Assembly (NCBI RefSeq): GCF_900104945.1
Contig: NZ_LT629736.1
Span: forward strand, 186,001-250,000
Direction of reading: 5' to 3'
Length of the DNA stretch: 64,000 nucleotides
Source: Halopseudomonas xinjiangensis
GTDB lineage: Bacteria; Pseudomonadota; Gammaproteobacteria; Pseudomonadales; Pseudomonadaceae
Part shown: positions 51,482 through 60,021 of the stretch, in pieces
Layout of the letters: each line of letters begins with the position of its first letter
Position numbering within the stretch: position 1 is the stretch's first letter
Notes under the pieces: model-generated
Seen by the model: only the letters and a program-made list of their open reading frames with translations
Databases searched by the model: none
What the model was told of the DNA's origin: nothing
Made by a program: the position numbers and the translations under genes

Positions 51482-52288
51482 TCAACATTGCTCCGGCTGG
51501 GTGTTCGAATCCGCGGCGGCAGCCGCCGCGCGCCCACGTGGGCCGTGAAAGTACTCCTGGATCCAGGCATTGTCGGTCGCAGCGACGCGCTCCAGCGTAT
51601 CGGCGACCAATACTCGACGATCCGATAGCACGGCGATCCGGTCGCAGATCGCATACAGCGTATCGAGATCGTGGGTGACAAGAAAGACACTGAGTCCAAG
51701 CGCATCCCTCAAGGTCCGGATCAACTGATCGAAGGCGGCGGCACCGATCGGATCAAGTCCCGCAGTGGGCTCGTCAAGAAACAGGATGTCTGGATCCAGC
51801 GCCAATGCCCGGGCTAGCGCCGCCCGCTTGACCATGCCTCCGGACAGCTCCGACGGGTATTTGCCGCCTGCGGTAGACGGGAGCCCGGCAAGCGCCAGCT
51901 TCATTCCCGCCAGGTGCTCCGCGTCGCGGCGGGTCAGGCCGGCATGCTCGATCAATGGCAGCGCGACATTCTCGGTAACGGTGAGCGACGAGAACAGGGC
52001 GCCGCCCTGGAACAGCACGCCGAAGCGTCGCTCAACTTGCGAACGTTGAGCGGCATCGAGACGCAGCAGGTCCTCGCCAAAGACACGCACGCTCCCTGCT
52101 GTGGGGCGGCGCAGTCCGACGACGGAGCGCAGCAATACTGACTTGCCCGTACCCGATCCGCCGACCACGCCGAGAATCTCACGGCGCCGGATATCGAGGT
52201 CGAGGTTGTCGTGGATGGTCTGAGTGCCGAACCGGTTGACCAGTCCGCGCACTTCTACCAACGGCGTATCGTTGTGATCCGGCATCAC
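51482..52288 (-). CDS. MlaF-like ABC transporter ATP-binding protein
   Basis: This 268-residue ATPase has Walker A GGSGTGKSVLLR, the Q-loop near LFQGGALFSSLTV, the signature LSGGMVKRAALARAL and Walker B ILFLDEPTAGLDP, followed by the His switch in VTHDLD. The M in the signature (LSGGM) is typical of MlaF/Mkl-type ATPases that drive MCE systems. It overlaps the permease gene by 4 bp. Confidence 0.95.
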   Translation of the reverse strand: MMPDHNDTPLVEVRGLVNRFGTQTIHDNLDLDIRRREILGVVGGSGTGKSVLLRSVVGLRRPTAGSVRVFGEDLLRLDAAQRSQVERRFGVLFQGGALFSSLTVTENVALPLIEHAGLTRRDAEHLAGMKLALAGLPSTAGGKYPSELSGGMVKRAALARALALDPDILFLDEPTAGLDPIGAAAFDQLIRTLRDALGLSVFLVTHDLDTLYAICDRIAVLSDRRVLVADTLERVAATDNAWIQEYFHGPRGRAAAAAADSNTQPEQC

Positions 52289-53421
52289 CAGCCCATTTCC
52301 ATGTAGAACAATGCCGCTATCGCATCCACCAGGATGACCACGAAGATCGACTGCACCACGCTTGAGGTAGTGTGTTCACCTACTGACTCGGCGCTGCCGG
52401 TGACCTTGAAACCTTCGAGACAGCCGATAATGGCGATCAGGAAGGCAAACACCGGAGCCTTGGCGATACCGAGCACAAAGTGATGCATGTCCACATTCTG
52501 CTGCAGAACTTGCATGAACATGGTGGGTGAAATGTCCAGGGCGAGCGCGCAGACGAGCGCGCCGCCGAACAGGCCTGACAGCATGGCGACGAACGTCAGC
52601 ATGGGCAGGGCGATAACCATGGCGAGCACGCGCGGGAGCACCAGCAGATCAAGCGGATCCAGGCCCAGCGTGCGGATCGCGTCGATTTCCTCGTTGGCCT
52701 TCATCGAACCGATCTGCGCAGTGAAGGCGCTGGCAGTGCGTCCGGCCATCAGGATGGCGGTCAGCATGACGGCGAATTCGCGCAGGAACGAAAAGGCTAT
52801 GAGGTCGACAGTGTAAATGCTGGCTCCGAATTCGGAGAGCACCGTTGCACCCAGAAAGGCGACGACGGCACCGACCATGAAGGTCAGCAGCGCCACGATC
52901 GGCACTGCATCGAGCGCGGTTTGCTCGACCTGAGCAACGGTGGCTGTGATGCGCCATGCGCTGGGCCGGAAAATGTTCCTCGCGAATCCTGCAAGCGTGA
53001 GGCCGATGAAGCCGAGCAGCGACGTGACGTGTTCAATGAACCTCAGCGTAGCCAGTCCGACCCGGACCAGCAGTTCACCCACTACATTGCTGCTTTCCGG
53101 TTGGACGTCTTCTTCACCGCTGAGGCTGGCAGCGATGCGTCGCAACAGGGTGCGCCGCTCTTCGGGGAGACGGTTGTCGCTGGTTATGCGCTGAAGCAGT
53201 TCGCGTCCGAGCAATTCCGCCAGCAGCTGGCCTCCCGCGGTGTCCAGATGCCCTACCTCGGCTATATCGGCAGTCTCGATGCGCGGTGTATTGCTTCTGG
53301 TCGCGCCAGTCAGGCGCCGGAGCTCGGCATAATGCTCGAGCGTCCAGTCGCCACGGATGTTCAGCTCGGCGGGATTCGCGGGGTTCAGCGTGATGAAGGG
53401 ATTGTCAGGCAGGGCCGGCAT
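52285..53421 (-). CDS. MlaE-type permease with N-terminal STAS-like domain
   Basis: This 378-residue membrane protein is the first gene of the lipid transporter operon. Residues 1-110 form a STAS-like domain (NIRGDWTLEHYAELRRL), and residues from about 130 form the MlaE permease with GLDPLDLLVLPRVLAMVIALP and the final SVGEHTTSSVVQSIFVVI. In the E. coli Mla system the STAS protein (MlaB) is separate; here it is fused, as in YrbE/PqiA-independent MCE systems of pseudomonads. Transport direction cannot be told. Confidence 0.93.
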   Translation of the reverse strand: MPALPDNPFITLNPANPAELNIRGDWTLEHYAELRRLTGATRSNTPRIETADIAEVGHLDTAGGQLLAELLGRELLQRITSDNRLPEERRTLLRRIAASLSGEEDVQPESSNVVGELLVRVGLATLRFIEHVTSLLGFIGLTLAGFARNIFRPSAWRITATVAQVEQTALDAVPIVALLTFMVGAVVAFLGATVLSEFGASIYTVDLIAFSFLREFAVMLTAILMAGRTASAFTAQIGSMKANEEIDAIRTLGLDPLDLLVLPRVLAMVIALPMLTFVAMLSGLFGGALVCALALDISPTMFMQVLQQNVDMHHFVLGIAKAPVFAFLIAIIGCLEGFKVTGSAESVGEHTTSSVVQSIFVVILVDAIAALFYMEMGW

Positions 53422-53476
53422 CGCTTGGAGTGTCCAGGGTTTGGCCCCTGATGCGGCCGGCGCCAGGGGTCACGAA

Positions 53477-53929
53477 TCAGTGCTTGCGCTTAAGGCCGAA
53501 CTCTTCGGAAAGGGTGCCCGGCCCTTCCTCTTTGAGGGCGTAATCACGGGGTGGTTCCAGCGTGTCGAATACCGGCTCGCCACGGCGGTGGTCGCGGACG
53601 GGCTTGTCTTCCTGCTCCAGCGCCGCCAGAAGGCGCTGACGAGTCATGTCATCCGGCGCCAGTTCGACGGCACCCTGGGTGAGATGTTCCTGAATATCCT
53701 GATGACTGCGGTTCAGTCGAGCGACCAGACTTGCTGTCGTCTTGAAATGATTGGCGACTTCCTGCTGATACTCCTCGAAACGCAGCTGCAGACTTTCGAG
53801 CTGCGACTGGCTGCCGGAGCCAGGCCCGCCCCCTACACGCTTGGCGACCTGAGCCAGGACAACACCGATGACAATTCCGACAGCCAGCGCGACGGCGACT
53901 GCGATCCACAGGTTTTCGCTTGCTTCCAC
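53477..53929 (-). CDS. YhcB (DUF1043) family membrane protein
   Basis: This roughly 150-residue protein has one N-terminal membrane helix (LWIAVAVALAVGIVIGVVLA) and a coiled-coil cytoplasmic part (LQLRFEEYQQEVANHFKTTA) that matches YhcB/ZapG, a factor linked to cell division and envelope synthesis. I choose a GTG start at 53929 because AGAGGG lies 7 bases upstream and the helix then starts as in the family. The frame is open back to an ATG at 54013, which would add an unusual basic segment. Confidence 0.86.
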   Translation of the reverse strand: MEASENLWIAVAVALAVGIVIGVVLAQVAKRVGGGPGSGSQSQLESLQLRFEEYQQEVANHFKTTASLVARLNRSHQDIQEHLTQGAVELAPDDMTRQRLLAALEQEDKPVRDHRRGEPVFDTLEPPRDYALKEEGPGTLSEEFGLKRKH

Positions 53930-54082
53930 CTTGGGTCCCTCTTGATCTGATTGCAGCGCATCGACCTGATCCGCCTGCCGAATGGTTCTACGGTAACGAG
54001 ATTTCATGGACAAGGCTAGTACTTGCTAGTCTTGTAGCCCATGCGACGTCAGTCGATATGTCATGGTCACGGAGAGCTTTAA

Positions 54083-54706
54083 ATGAGCGCAAGCGCTGAA
54101 CAAAAATTCCTCATCGAAGGACCCGCCGGCCCCCTCGAGGTAGTGGTGACCCGCGCGGACAACCCCAATGCGGTGGCGATTATCTGTCATCCCAACCCGG
54201 TGCAGGGCGGCACGCTACAGAACAAGGTGGTGCATACGCTGATGCGCGCTGCGCGCGACTGTGGTGCGACGACGGTCCGGTTCAACTTCCGCGGGGTCGG
54301 CCGCAGCGGCGGCGAGCACACCGGCGGCCCCGGCGAGATCGACGACTGCATGGCGGTGATCGATTGGGCGCGGCAACAGCTCGGTGAGGCGCCCCTGTGG
54401 TTGATGGGCTTTTCCTTCGGCGGCTACGTGGCCGCTGCCGCAGCGCGTCAGCTCCGACTCTGGCCAGCGAAGCTGATCCTCATCGCGCCCTCGGTAGAGA
54501 AACAGGATTTCGCCGAACTGCTGCCGTTCCCCGGCCCTGCGCTGGTGGTTCAGGGTGAGACTGACGAGGTGGTCGCGCCCGGGGCGGTTTATCAGCTGCT
54601 GGAGAACCAGCCCCAAGTCGAGTTGGTTCGCTTCGCCGACACCGGGCACTTCTTCCACGGCAAGCTGACCGAGCTCAAGGACGCGGTACAGGCGGGTCTG
54701 GGCTGA
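54083..54706 (+). CDS. Alpha/beta hydrolase
   Basis: This 207-residue protein has a compact hydrolase fold with the nucleophile in GFSFGGYVAAA (Ser near residue 112), HPNPVQGGTLQNKVVHTL and RFNFRGVGRSGG upstream, and His in ADTGHFFHGK near the end. It belongs to the YfhR/Dienelactone-hydrolase-like group conserved beside zapE in pseudomonads. The substrate is unknown. A GGAGAG site precedes the ATG. Confidence 0.9.
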   Translation: MSASAEQKFLIEGPAGPLEVVVTRADNPNAVAIICHPNPVQGGTLQNKVVHTLMRAARDCGATTVRFNFRGVGRSGGEHTGGPGEIDDCMAVIDWARQQLGEAPLWLMGFSFGGYVAAAAARQLRLWPAKLILIAPSVEKQDFAELLPFPGPALVVQGETDEVVAPGAVYQLLENQPQVELVRFADTGHFFHGKLTELKDAVQAGLG

Positions 54707-54779
54707 ATGCAGCGATTTGCCAAGCGAGGGGGGCGCGGGTAGAGTATCGGCCCCGTCGATACCCTTACTGGTTCCTGCA

Positions 54780-55871
54780 ATGACGCCACTCGAACGCTAT
54801 CAGGCGGACCTTCAGCGTCCGGATTTCTTTCACGATCCTGCGCAGGAAAAAGCGGTCCGTCATCTGCAGCGACTCTATGACGAACTGGTCGCTGCCGAAT
54901 CTTCCGGTCCGGGTCTGCTCGACAAGTTGCTGCGGAAAAAGCCCGAACCGATCAAGGGATTGTATTTCTGGGGCGGGGTAGGCCGCGGCAAAACCTACCT
55001 GGTTGATACCTTCTTCGAGTCGTTGCCGATCAAGCGTAAGATTCGCACCCACTTCCATCGTTTCATGCAGCGGGTACATCACGAGCTGGATGGCATGAAG
55101 GGCGAGAAGAATCCTCTCACGCTCATCGCGAGACGGTTTGCCGATGAGGCGCGAGTGATCTGTTTCGATGAATTCTTCGTGTCGGACATCACCGATGCGA
55201 TGATCCTCGGCACGCTCATGGAAGAGATGTTCGACCATGGCGTAACCCTCGTTGCCACCTCCAACATCGTCCCGGACGGTCTGTACAAGGATGGCCTGCA
55301 GCGCGCCCGTTTCCTGCCTGCTATCGCTCTGCTCAACGAGCGCACCGAAGTGGTCAACGTCGATAGCGGCGTCGACTATCGTCTGCGCGCTCTGGAGCAG
55401 GCCGAGCTGTATCACTGGCCGCTGGGGCCGGAGGCCGATGCGAGCCTGCGGCGTAGTTTCGAGAGCCTGGTTCCTGATCTGGACGGCGCGGTGGAAGGCG
55501 AAGTGCTGACAATCGAGAATCGGCCAATCCGGTCGCTCCGAGTCTGCGAAGATGTGGCCTGGTTCGAGTTTCGCGAACTGTGTGACGGGCCGCGGAGCCA
55601 GAACGACTACATCGAACTGGCGAAGATTTTTCACGCGGTGCTGATTGCCAATGTCGAGCAGCTCAATGTCAGCAAGGACGACATGGCGCGTCGATTCATC
55701 AACCTGGTTGACGAATTTTACGACCGTAACGTGAAGCTGATCCTCTCCGCTGAAGTGGAGTTGAAGGATCTTTATACCGGCGGACGGCTGGAATTCGAAT
55801 TCCAGCGCACGTTAAGCCGGCTGCTGGAGATGCAGTCGCACGAATTCCTGTCCCGCCCGCATCGGCCCTGA
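54780..55871 (+). CDS. zapE: Cell division ATPase ZapE (AFG1-like)
   Basis: This 363-residue AFG1-family ATPase has Walker A WGGVGRGKTYLVD, RKIRTHFHRFMQRVH, Walker B VICFDEFFVSDITDAMIL and RFLPAI sensor residues. ZapE acts on the Z-ring during late division under stress or low oxygen in E. coli. The ATG at 54780 matches the family start TPLERYQADL; the frame is open back to 54717 without support. It ends 10 bp from the convergent regulator gene. Confidence 0.94.
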   Translation: MTPLERYQADLQRPDFFHDPAQEKAVRHLQRLYDELVAAESSGPGLLDKLLRKKPEPIKGLYFWGGVGRGKTYLVDTFFESLPIKRKIRTHFHRFMQRVHHELDGMKGEKNPLTLIARRFADEARVICFDEFFVSDITDAMILGTLMEEMFDHGVTLVATSNIVPDGLYKDGLQRARFLPAIALLNERTEVVNVDSGVDYRLRALEQAELYHWPLGPEADASLRRSFESLVPDLDGAVEGEVLTIENRPIRSLRVCEDVAWFEFRELCDGPRSQNDYIELAKIFHAVLIANVEQLNVSKDDMARRFINLVDEFYDRNVKLILSAEVELKDLYTGGRLEFEFQRTLSRLLEMQSHEFLSRPHRP

Positions 55872-55881
55872 GCCGGACCGC

Positions 55882-56895
55882 TCACGAGGCAGCTTGATGC
55901 TGGAACTGGCGCCGGTATTGATTGGGTGACAGTCCGGTGTGCTGGCGGAACAGCCGGGCGAAGAAGCTCGCGTCGTCATAGCCGATGTCATAGCTGATCG
56001 TCTTCACGCTGCGCCGCGTGGTGCTCAGCAGGGTTTTCGCTGTTTCGACTCTGAGCCGCTGCAGGTAATGCAATGGCTTGTCTCCGGTCGCACTCTGGAA
56101 GCGCCGCATGAAGTTGCGGATGCTCATGCCGTGGTGGCTGGCGACGTCCTCGAAGCGAAACTTTTCCGAGAAGTGCTCTTCCAGCCACTGCTGTATCTGC
56201 AGAATGGTCGCGTCCTGATGAAGCTTCTGCCCGCCGAAGCCGATCATGCCGGGCGTGTAATTGCGCTGCATCTCGAACAGCGTGTCCCGCGAGACCGCCT
56301 GGGCAATGTGCCCGCCGCAGAACATCTCGATCAGATGGATATACAGATCGCACGCCGAGGTGATGCCGGCCGCGCAGTAGACGTGGTCTGCATCGGTGAC
56401 ATGTTTGTCGCGATTGAGCTGTACCTGGGGAAAGCGCTGGGTGAATTCGTCGAAGAAGCGCCAGTAGGTGGTGGCTTCCCGTCCTTCCAGCAAGCCCGCC
56501 GCGGCCACCCAGAACACGCCGGTAGCCTGCGCGGTTATGACAGTGCCGCGGGCATGTTCGGCGCGCAGCCACGGCACTACGTTGGGATAGCGGGTCAGCA
56601 ATTGATCGAAGTCGCCCCAGAACGCCGGTAGTACGATCAATCCGGGCTGTACCTCTTCGAGTCTGGCCTCGATCGCTACGCGCTCTTCGCTGAACGCGGT
56701 CACCGTATTGCTGTCCGGTGCGACGGTGAGCGTCTGATAGGCCGGTCGCAATCCCTGGCCCTGTTGACGACCCAGGCGCAGGCTGGCCATGTGAAAGAAG
56801 TCCCTGGCCTGAGTCAGGGTAGAGTTGATAACCCCGTCGGTGGCCAGTATCACCACCTGCCGCAAGGAGGGTGTGGTTGAGGCTGGATGAGTCAT
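55882..56895 (-). CDS. GlxA-family AraC-type transcriptional regulator
   Basis: This 337-residue protein has an N-terminal DJ-1/PfpI-like amidase fold (about residues 10-190, with VLPAFWGDFDQLL and GVFWVAAAGLL) and a C-terminal AraC HTH (RFEDVASHHGMSIRNFMRRF, then RVETAKTLLSTTRRSVKTIS, DIGYDDASFFARLFRQHTGL). The Pfam DJ-1 Cys position cannot be seen clearly, so the domain is probably a ligand sensor, as in the CdhR/GbdR group of amine-catabolism regulators. The target is unknown. Confidence 0.9.
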   Translation of the reverse strand: MTHPASTTPSLRQVVILATDGVINSTLTQARDFFHMASLRLGRQQGQGLRPAYQTLTVAPDSNTVTAFSEERVAIEARLEEVQPGLIVLPAFWGDFDQLLTRYPNVVPWLRAEHARGTVITAQATGVFWVAAAGLLEGREATTYWRFFDEFTQRFPQVQLNRDKHVTDADHVYCAAGITSACDLYIHLIEMFCGGHIAQAVSRDTLFEMQRNYTPGMIGFGGQKLHQDATILQIQQWLEEHFSEKFRFEDVASHHGMSIRNFMRRFQSATGDKPLHYLQRLRVETAKTLLSTTRRSVKTISYDIGYDDASFFARLFRQHTGLSPNQYRRQFQHQAAS

Positions 56896-57022
56896 GTTCA
56901 GACCTTGTTGTTATCGTGTCTTCCGTCCTGTCATGACTAAAGCATCTTCGCCTGTGGTGCAAGTGTCTCATTGGGACACAATGCCGGCCGCGGTTTCCGG
57001 TGTCGCGACCGGCGCTGTGAGC

Positions 57023-58063
57023 TCAGGGTGCCGGGTTTGGCTGGCTGCGATGAATCTCGGCGATGGCTTCGAGAACCTTGTCGGTCAGCCCCATGTTGAT
57101 GCTGCTCAGGTTGCGATTGAGCTGGTCCATGTTGGTGGCGCCGATGATGTTGCTGGTTACGAATGGCTGGCGGGTAACGAATGCCAGGGCCATCTGCGCC
57201 GGATCCATGCCATGATCGCGCGCCAGCTGCACGTAACGCGCGCAGGCACTTTGTGCTTGCGGGTTGGTGTAGCGACTGAAGCGACTGAACAGCGTCAGGC
57301 GACCCTTTTCCGGCCGCAGCCCGTTGAGGTACTTACCGGTCAGCGTGCCGAATGCCAGGGGTGAATACGCCAGTAGCCCGACCTGTTCGCGAATCGACAT
57401 CTCCGCCAATCCCACCTCGTAGGAACGGTTGAGCAGGTTGTAAGGGTTCTGAATCGAGGCTATACGCGGCCAGCCGCGCGTTTCGGACAGGTGCAGAAAG
57501 CGGCTGACGCCCCATGGCGTCTCGTTGGACAGGCCGATGTGACGGATCTTGCCTGAGCGCACCAGTTCGTCGAGCACCTCCAGGGTGTCCTCGATTGGTG
57601 TCATGGCTTCGTCCGGATTGTGCTGATATCCGAGGTGCCCGAAATAGTTGGTGCGCCGGTCCGGCCAGTGCAGCTGATAGAGATCGATGTAATCGGTTTG
57701 CAGGCGGGAGAGGCTGGCATCCACCGCGGCGGTAATGTGCGTGCGGTCGAAGCGCGTCTGACCATACCGGATATGGGACATGCCATTGCCCGGTCCGGCG
57801 ACCTTGCTGGCTATGATCCACTTGTCCCGGCCGCCGCGGTCCTTGAAATAATTACCGATGATGCGTTCTGTCTCGCCGTAGGTCTCGCCCCGGGGCGGTA
57901 CCGGATACATCTCCGCGGTATCGATGAAGTTGACGCCGGCGTCCCGTGCCCAGTCGATCTGAGCAAAGGCGTCGTTTTGGTTGTTCTGTTCTCCCCAGGT
58001 CATTGAACCCAGGCACAAGGCACTGACCTTGAGCTGACTGCGGCCGAGCGGGCGGTATTGCAT
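57023..58063 (-). CDS. Aldo/keto reductase (Tas-like)
   Basis: This 346-residue NADP(H)-dependent TIM-barrel reductase has the catalytic tetrad positions: Asp in FIDTAEMYPVPP with the Tyr, Lys in IIASKVAGPG and His in LYQLHWPDRRTNYFG. GLSNETPWGVSRFL is the nucleotide-side motif. It is close to E. coli Tas. The physiological carbonyl substrate is unknown. It stands alone with about 127 bp to the GlxA-type gene on the same strand. Confidence 0.92.
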   Translation of the reverse strand: MQYRPLGRSQLKVSALCLGSMTWGEQNNQNDAFAQIDWARDAGVNFIDTAEMYPVPPRGETYGETERIIGNYFKDRGGRDKWIIASKVAGPGNGMSHIRYGQTRFDRTHITAAVDASLSRLQTDYIDLYQLHWPDRRTNYFGHLGYQHNPDEAMTPIEDTLEVLDELVRSGKIRHIGLSNETPWGVSRFLHLSETRGWPRIASIQNPYNLLNRSYEVGLAEMSIREQVGLLAYSPLAFGTLTGKYLNGLRPEKGRLTLFSRFSRYTNPQAQSACARYVQLARDHGMDPAQMALAFVTRQPFVTSNIIGATNMDQLNRNLSSINMGLTDKVLEAIAEIHRSQPNPAP

Positions 58064-58118
58064 GTAGGGTGACTCCTGGATGTATCGTGGGACGTGGTCC
58101 GACTACCTTAAATAAAGG

Positions 58119-58146
58119 TTGTAATTTTTGCGACCCTTGGCATAAT
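58119..58146 (+). promoter_or_regulatory. Candidate upstream promoter of rplM-rpsI
   Basis: TTGTAA at 58119-58124 and CATAAT at 58141-58146 are spaced 16 bp. They lie about 180 bp before rplM. Confidence 0.5.
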
Positions 58147-58252
58147 GCCGCCCACTTTCGACAGGATGCCTAGCCTGTCGTTGTTGTTACAGCGCAGATG
58201 CCACCCAGACCCACAGAGCCCCCACCTGAGTGTCTGTCTAGGCTATGTTGGC

Positions 58253-58281
58253 TTGTAAAAACACATTTCATTCTGTAAGAT
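58253..58281 (+). promoter_or_regulatory. Candidate proximal promoter of rplM-rpsI
   Basis: TTGTAA at 58253-58258 and TAAGAT at 58276-58281 are spaced 17 bp, giving a leader of about 35 nt before the rplM ATG. The leader contains two short dyads (CTCT/AGAG and GCCTC/GAGGC). Confidence 0.55.
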
Positions 58282-58322
58282 TCGCCCTCTTATTTATAGA
58301 GCGGCCTCTGAGGCTAGGATTA

Positions 58323-58751
58323 ATGAAAACCTTTAGCGCCAAACCGGAAACCGTAAAACGTGATTGGTACGTCGTAGACGCCAGTGGCTTGACCCTGGGC
58401 CGTCTGGCTACCGAGGTGGCTACCCGCCTGCGCGGCAAGCACAAGCCCGAGTACACCCCACACGTGGATACCGGTGACTACATCGTTATCGTCAATGCTG
58501 AAAAAGTGCACGTGACTGGTAACAAGGCTCAAGACAAGATCTACTACAGCCACTCCGGTTTCCCGGGTGGTATCAAGTCGATCAACTTCGAAAAGCTGAT
58601 CGTTCGTGCTCCTGAGCGTGTAATCGAATCTGCAGTCAAGGGCATGTTGCCGAAGAACCCGTTGGGTCGTGCCATGTACCGCAAGATGAAGGTTTACAAG
58701 GGTGCGGCTCACCCGCACGCAGCTCAGCAACCCCAAGAACTGAAGATCTAA
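58323..58751 (+). CDS. rplM: 50S ribosomal protein L13
   Basis: This 142-residue protein matches L13 in length and sequence: [36 protein letters not shown], and [20 protein letters not shown]. It is an early-assembly protein of the large subunit and, in E. coli, autogenously represses its own operon. The ATG at 58323 is the family start. rpsI follows 13 bp on. Confidence 0.99.
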   Translation: MKTFSAKPETVKRDWYVVDASGLTLGRLATEVATRLRGKHKPEYTPHVDTGDYIVIVNAEKVHVTGNKAQDKIYYSHSGFPGGIKSINFEKLIVRAPERVIESAVKGMLPKNPLGRAMYRKMKVYKGAAHPHAAQQPQELKI

Positions 58752-58764
58752 CAGGAGCACCATC

Positions 58765-59157
58765 ATGTCGGCGACACAAAACTACGGTACTGGCCGTCGT
58801 AAAACCGCCACCGCTCGGGTGTTCCTGCGTCCGGGTAATGGCAATATCTCCATCAACAATCGCAGCATCGACACCTTTTTCGGTCGTGAGACTGCTCGCA
58901 TGGTCGTGCGTCAGCCGCTTGAGCTGACCCAGAACACCGAGAAGTTCGATGTATACGTCACCGTTAGCGGCGGCGGTATCTCCGGTCAGGCCGGTGCTAT
59001 CCGTCACGGTATCACTCGTGCACTGATGGAATACGACGAAACTCTGCGCGGCGCATTGCGCAAGGCTGGTTACGTGACTCGCGATGCTCGCGAAGTCGAA
59101 CGTAAGAAGGTCGGTCTGCGTAAAGCACGTAAGCGTCCCCAGTACTCCAAGCGTTAA
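58765..59157 (+). CDS. rpsI: 30S ribosomal protein S9
   Basis: This 130-residue protein matches S9: [33 protein letters not shown] and the basic end [11 protein letters not shown], whose terminal Lys-Arg reaches the P-site tRNA in ribosomes. AACAGGAGC precedes the ATG. It forms the usual rplM-rpsI operon, closed by a terminator. Confidence 0.99.
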   Translation: MSATQNYGTGRRKTATARVFLRPGNGNISINNRSIDTFFGRETARMVVRQPLELTQNTEKFDVYVTVSGGGISGQAGAIRHGITRALMEYDETLRGALRKAGYVTRDAREVERKKVGLRKARKRPQYSKR

Positions 59158-59177
59158 GCTTCGGCTGGTACTCAGAG

Positions 59178-59211
59178 CGCCCGGGTCCCATTGTGGACGC
59201 CGGGCGTTTTT
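59178..59211 (+). terminator. Rho-independent terminator of rplM-rpsI
   Basis: CGCCCGG at 59178-59184 pairs with CCGGGCG at 59200-59206, followed by a run of five T. Confidence 0.88.
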
Positions 59212-59427
59212 GTTTGTGCGGCACGGTGTCGCGCTTGCCTCTCGGTTCCTCGCCGAGCCCGCGAAACTCCTCGCTTTGCGCCGAATTGGCGGCATAATCC
59301 AAAGTGCTTATCGCCTTGTCAAGAATGGGGGTTTTCATTACCATCTGTTTCATTTTGTGCGGGCTGTGTAAAAACTTCAAAAAGGCCTCCGTTATAGAGG
59401 CCTGTTTAGCTGATGGGAGACGACTGG

Positions 59428-60021
59428 ATGAGTAATGACGGCGTGAATAATGGCCGGCGTCGCTTCCTGGTTGCAGCCACGAGTGCCGTGGCCGCAGTCG
59501 GAGCAGTGGGGGCAGCAGTACCCTTTGTAGGGTCCTGGTTCCCGAGCGCCAGAGCCAAGGCGGCTGGTGCGCCGGTAAGAGTAAATATCAGCAAGTTGGA
59601 GCCGGGCCAGCAGATCGTCGCCGAGTGGCGTGGTCAGCCGGTCTTCGTGTCGCGCCGGACGCCGGAGGCGTTGGCGATTCTTGACGAGAACACCGAGATT
59701 CTCGCCGACCCCAACTCCGAAGCTTCCGTGCAGCCCGACTACGTCGATCAAACGACTCGTGCCATCAAGCCGGAAATTCTCATCGTGCTGGGTATCTGTA
59801 CCCATCTGGGCTGTTCGCCGCTGTTTCGTCCGGAAGTTGCTTCCGCCGACATGGGTGCCGACTGGAAGGGCGGCTACTTCTGTCCATGCCATGGCTCGCA
59901 TTACGACATGGCCGGTCGCGTATGGCGCTCCCAGCCTGCGCCGAAGAACCTCCCGGTGCCCCCGCATTCGTATGAGAGCGACGATATCGTCGTGATTGGC
60001 GCCGACGAGGAGACTGCCTGA
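59428..60021 (+). CDS. petA: Ubiquinol-cytochrome c reductase Rieske iron-sulfur subunit
   Basis: This 197-residue subunit of the bc1 complex has a twin-arginine-type anchor (NGRRRFLVAATSAVAAVG), one membrane helix and a periplasmic Rieske domain. The 2Fe-2S ligands lie in CTHLGCSP and CPCHGSHYD, two Cys and two His. It passes electrons from ubiquinol to cytochrome c1. The ATG at 59428 has GGAGA 8 bases upstream; the in-frame ATG at 59413 is less likely. It overlaps petB by one base. Confidence 0.97.
   Translation: MSNDGVNNGRRRFLVAATSAVAAVGAVGAAVPFVGSWFPSARAKAAGAPVRVNISKLEPGQQIVAEWRGQPVFVSRRTPEALAILDENTEILADPNSEASVQPDYVDQTTRAIKPEILIVLGICTHLGCSPLFRPEVASADMGADWKGGYFCPCHGSHYDMAGRVWRSQPAPKNLPVPPHSYESDDIVVIGADEETA

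Noticed and set aside
59158-59427. A small gene in the gap between rpsI and petA
   Set aside because: Short frames overlap the rpsI terminator and have no ribosome-binding site or family likeness.
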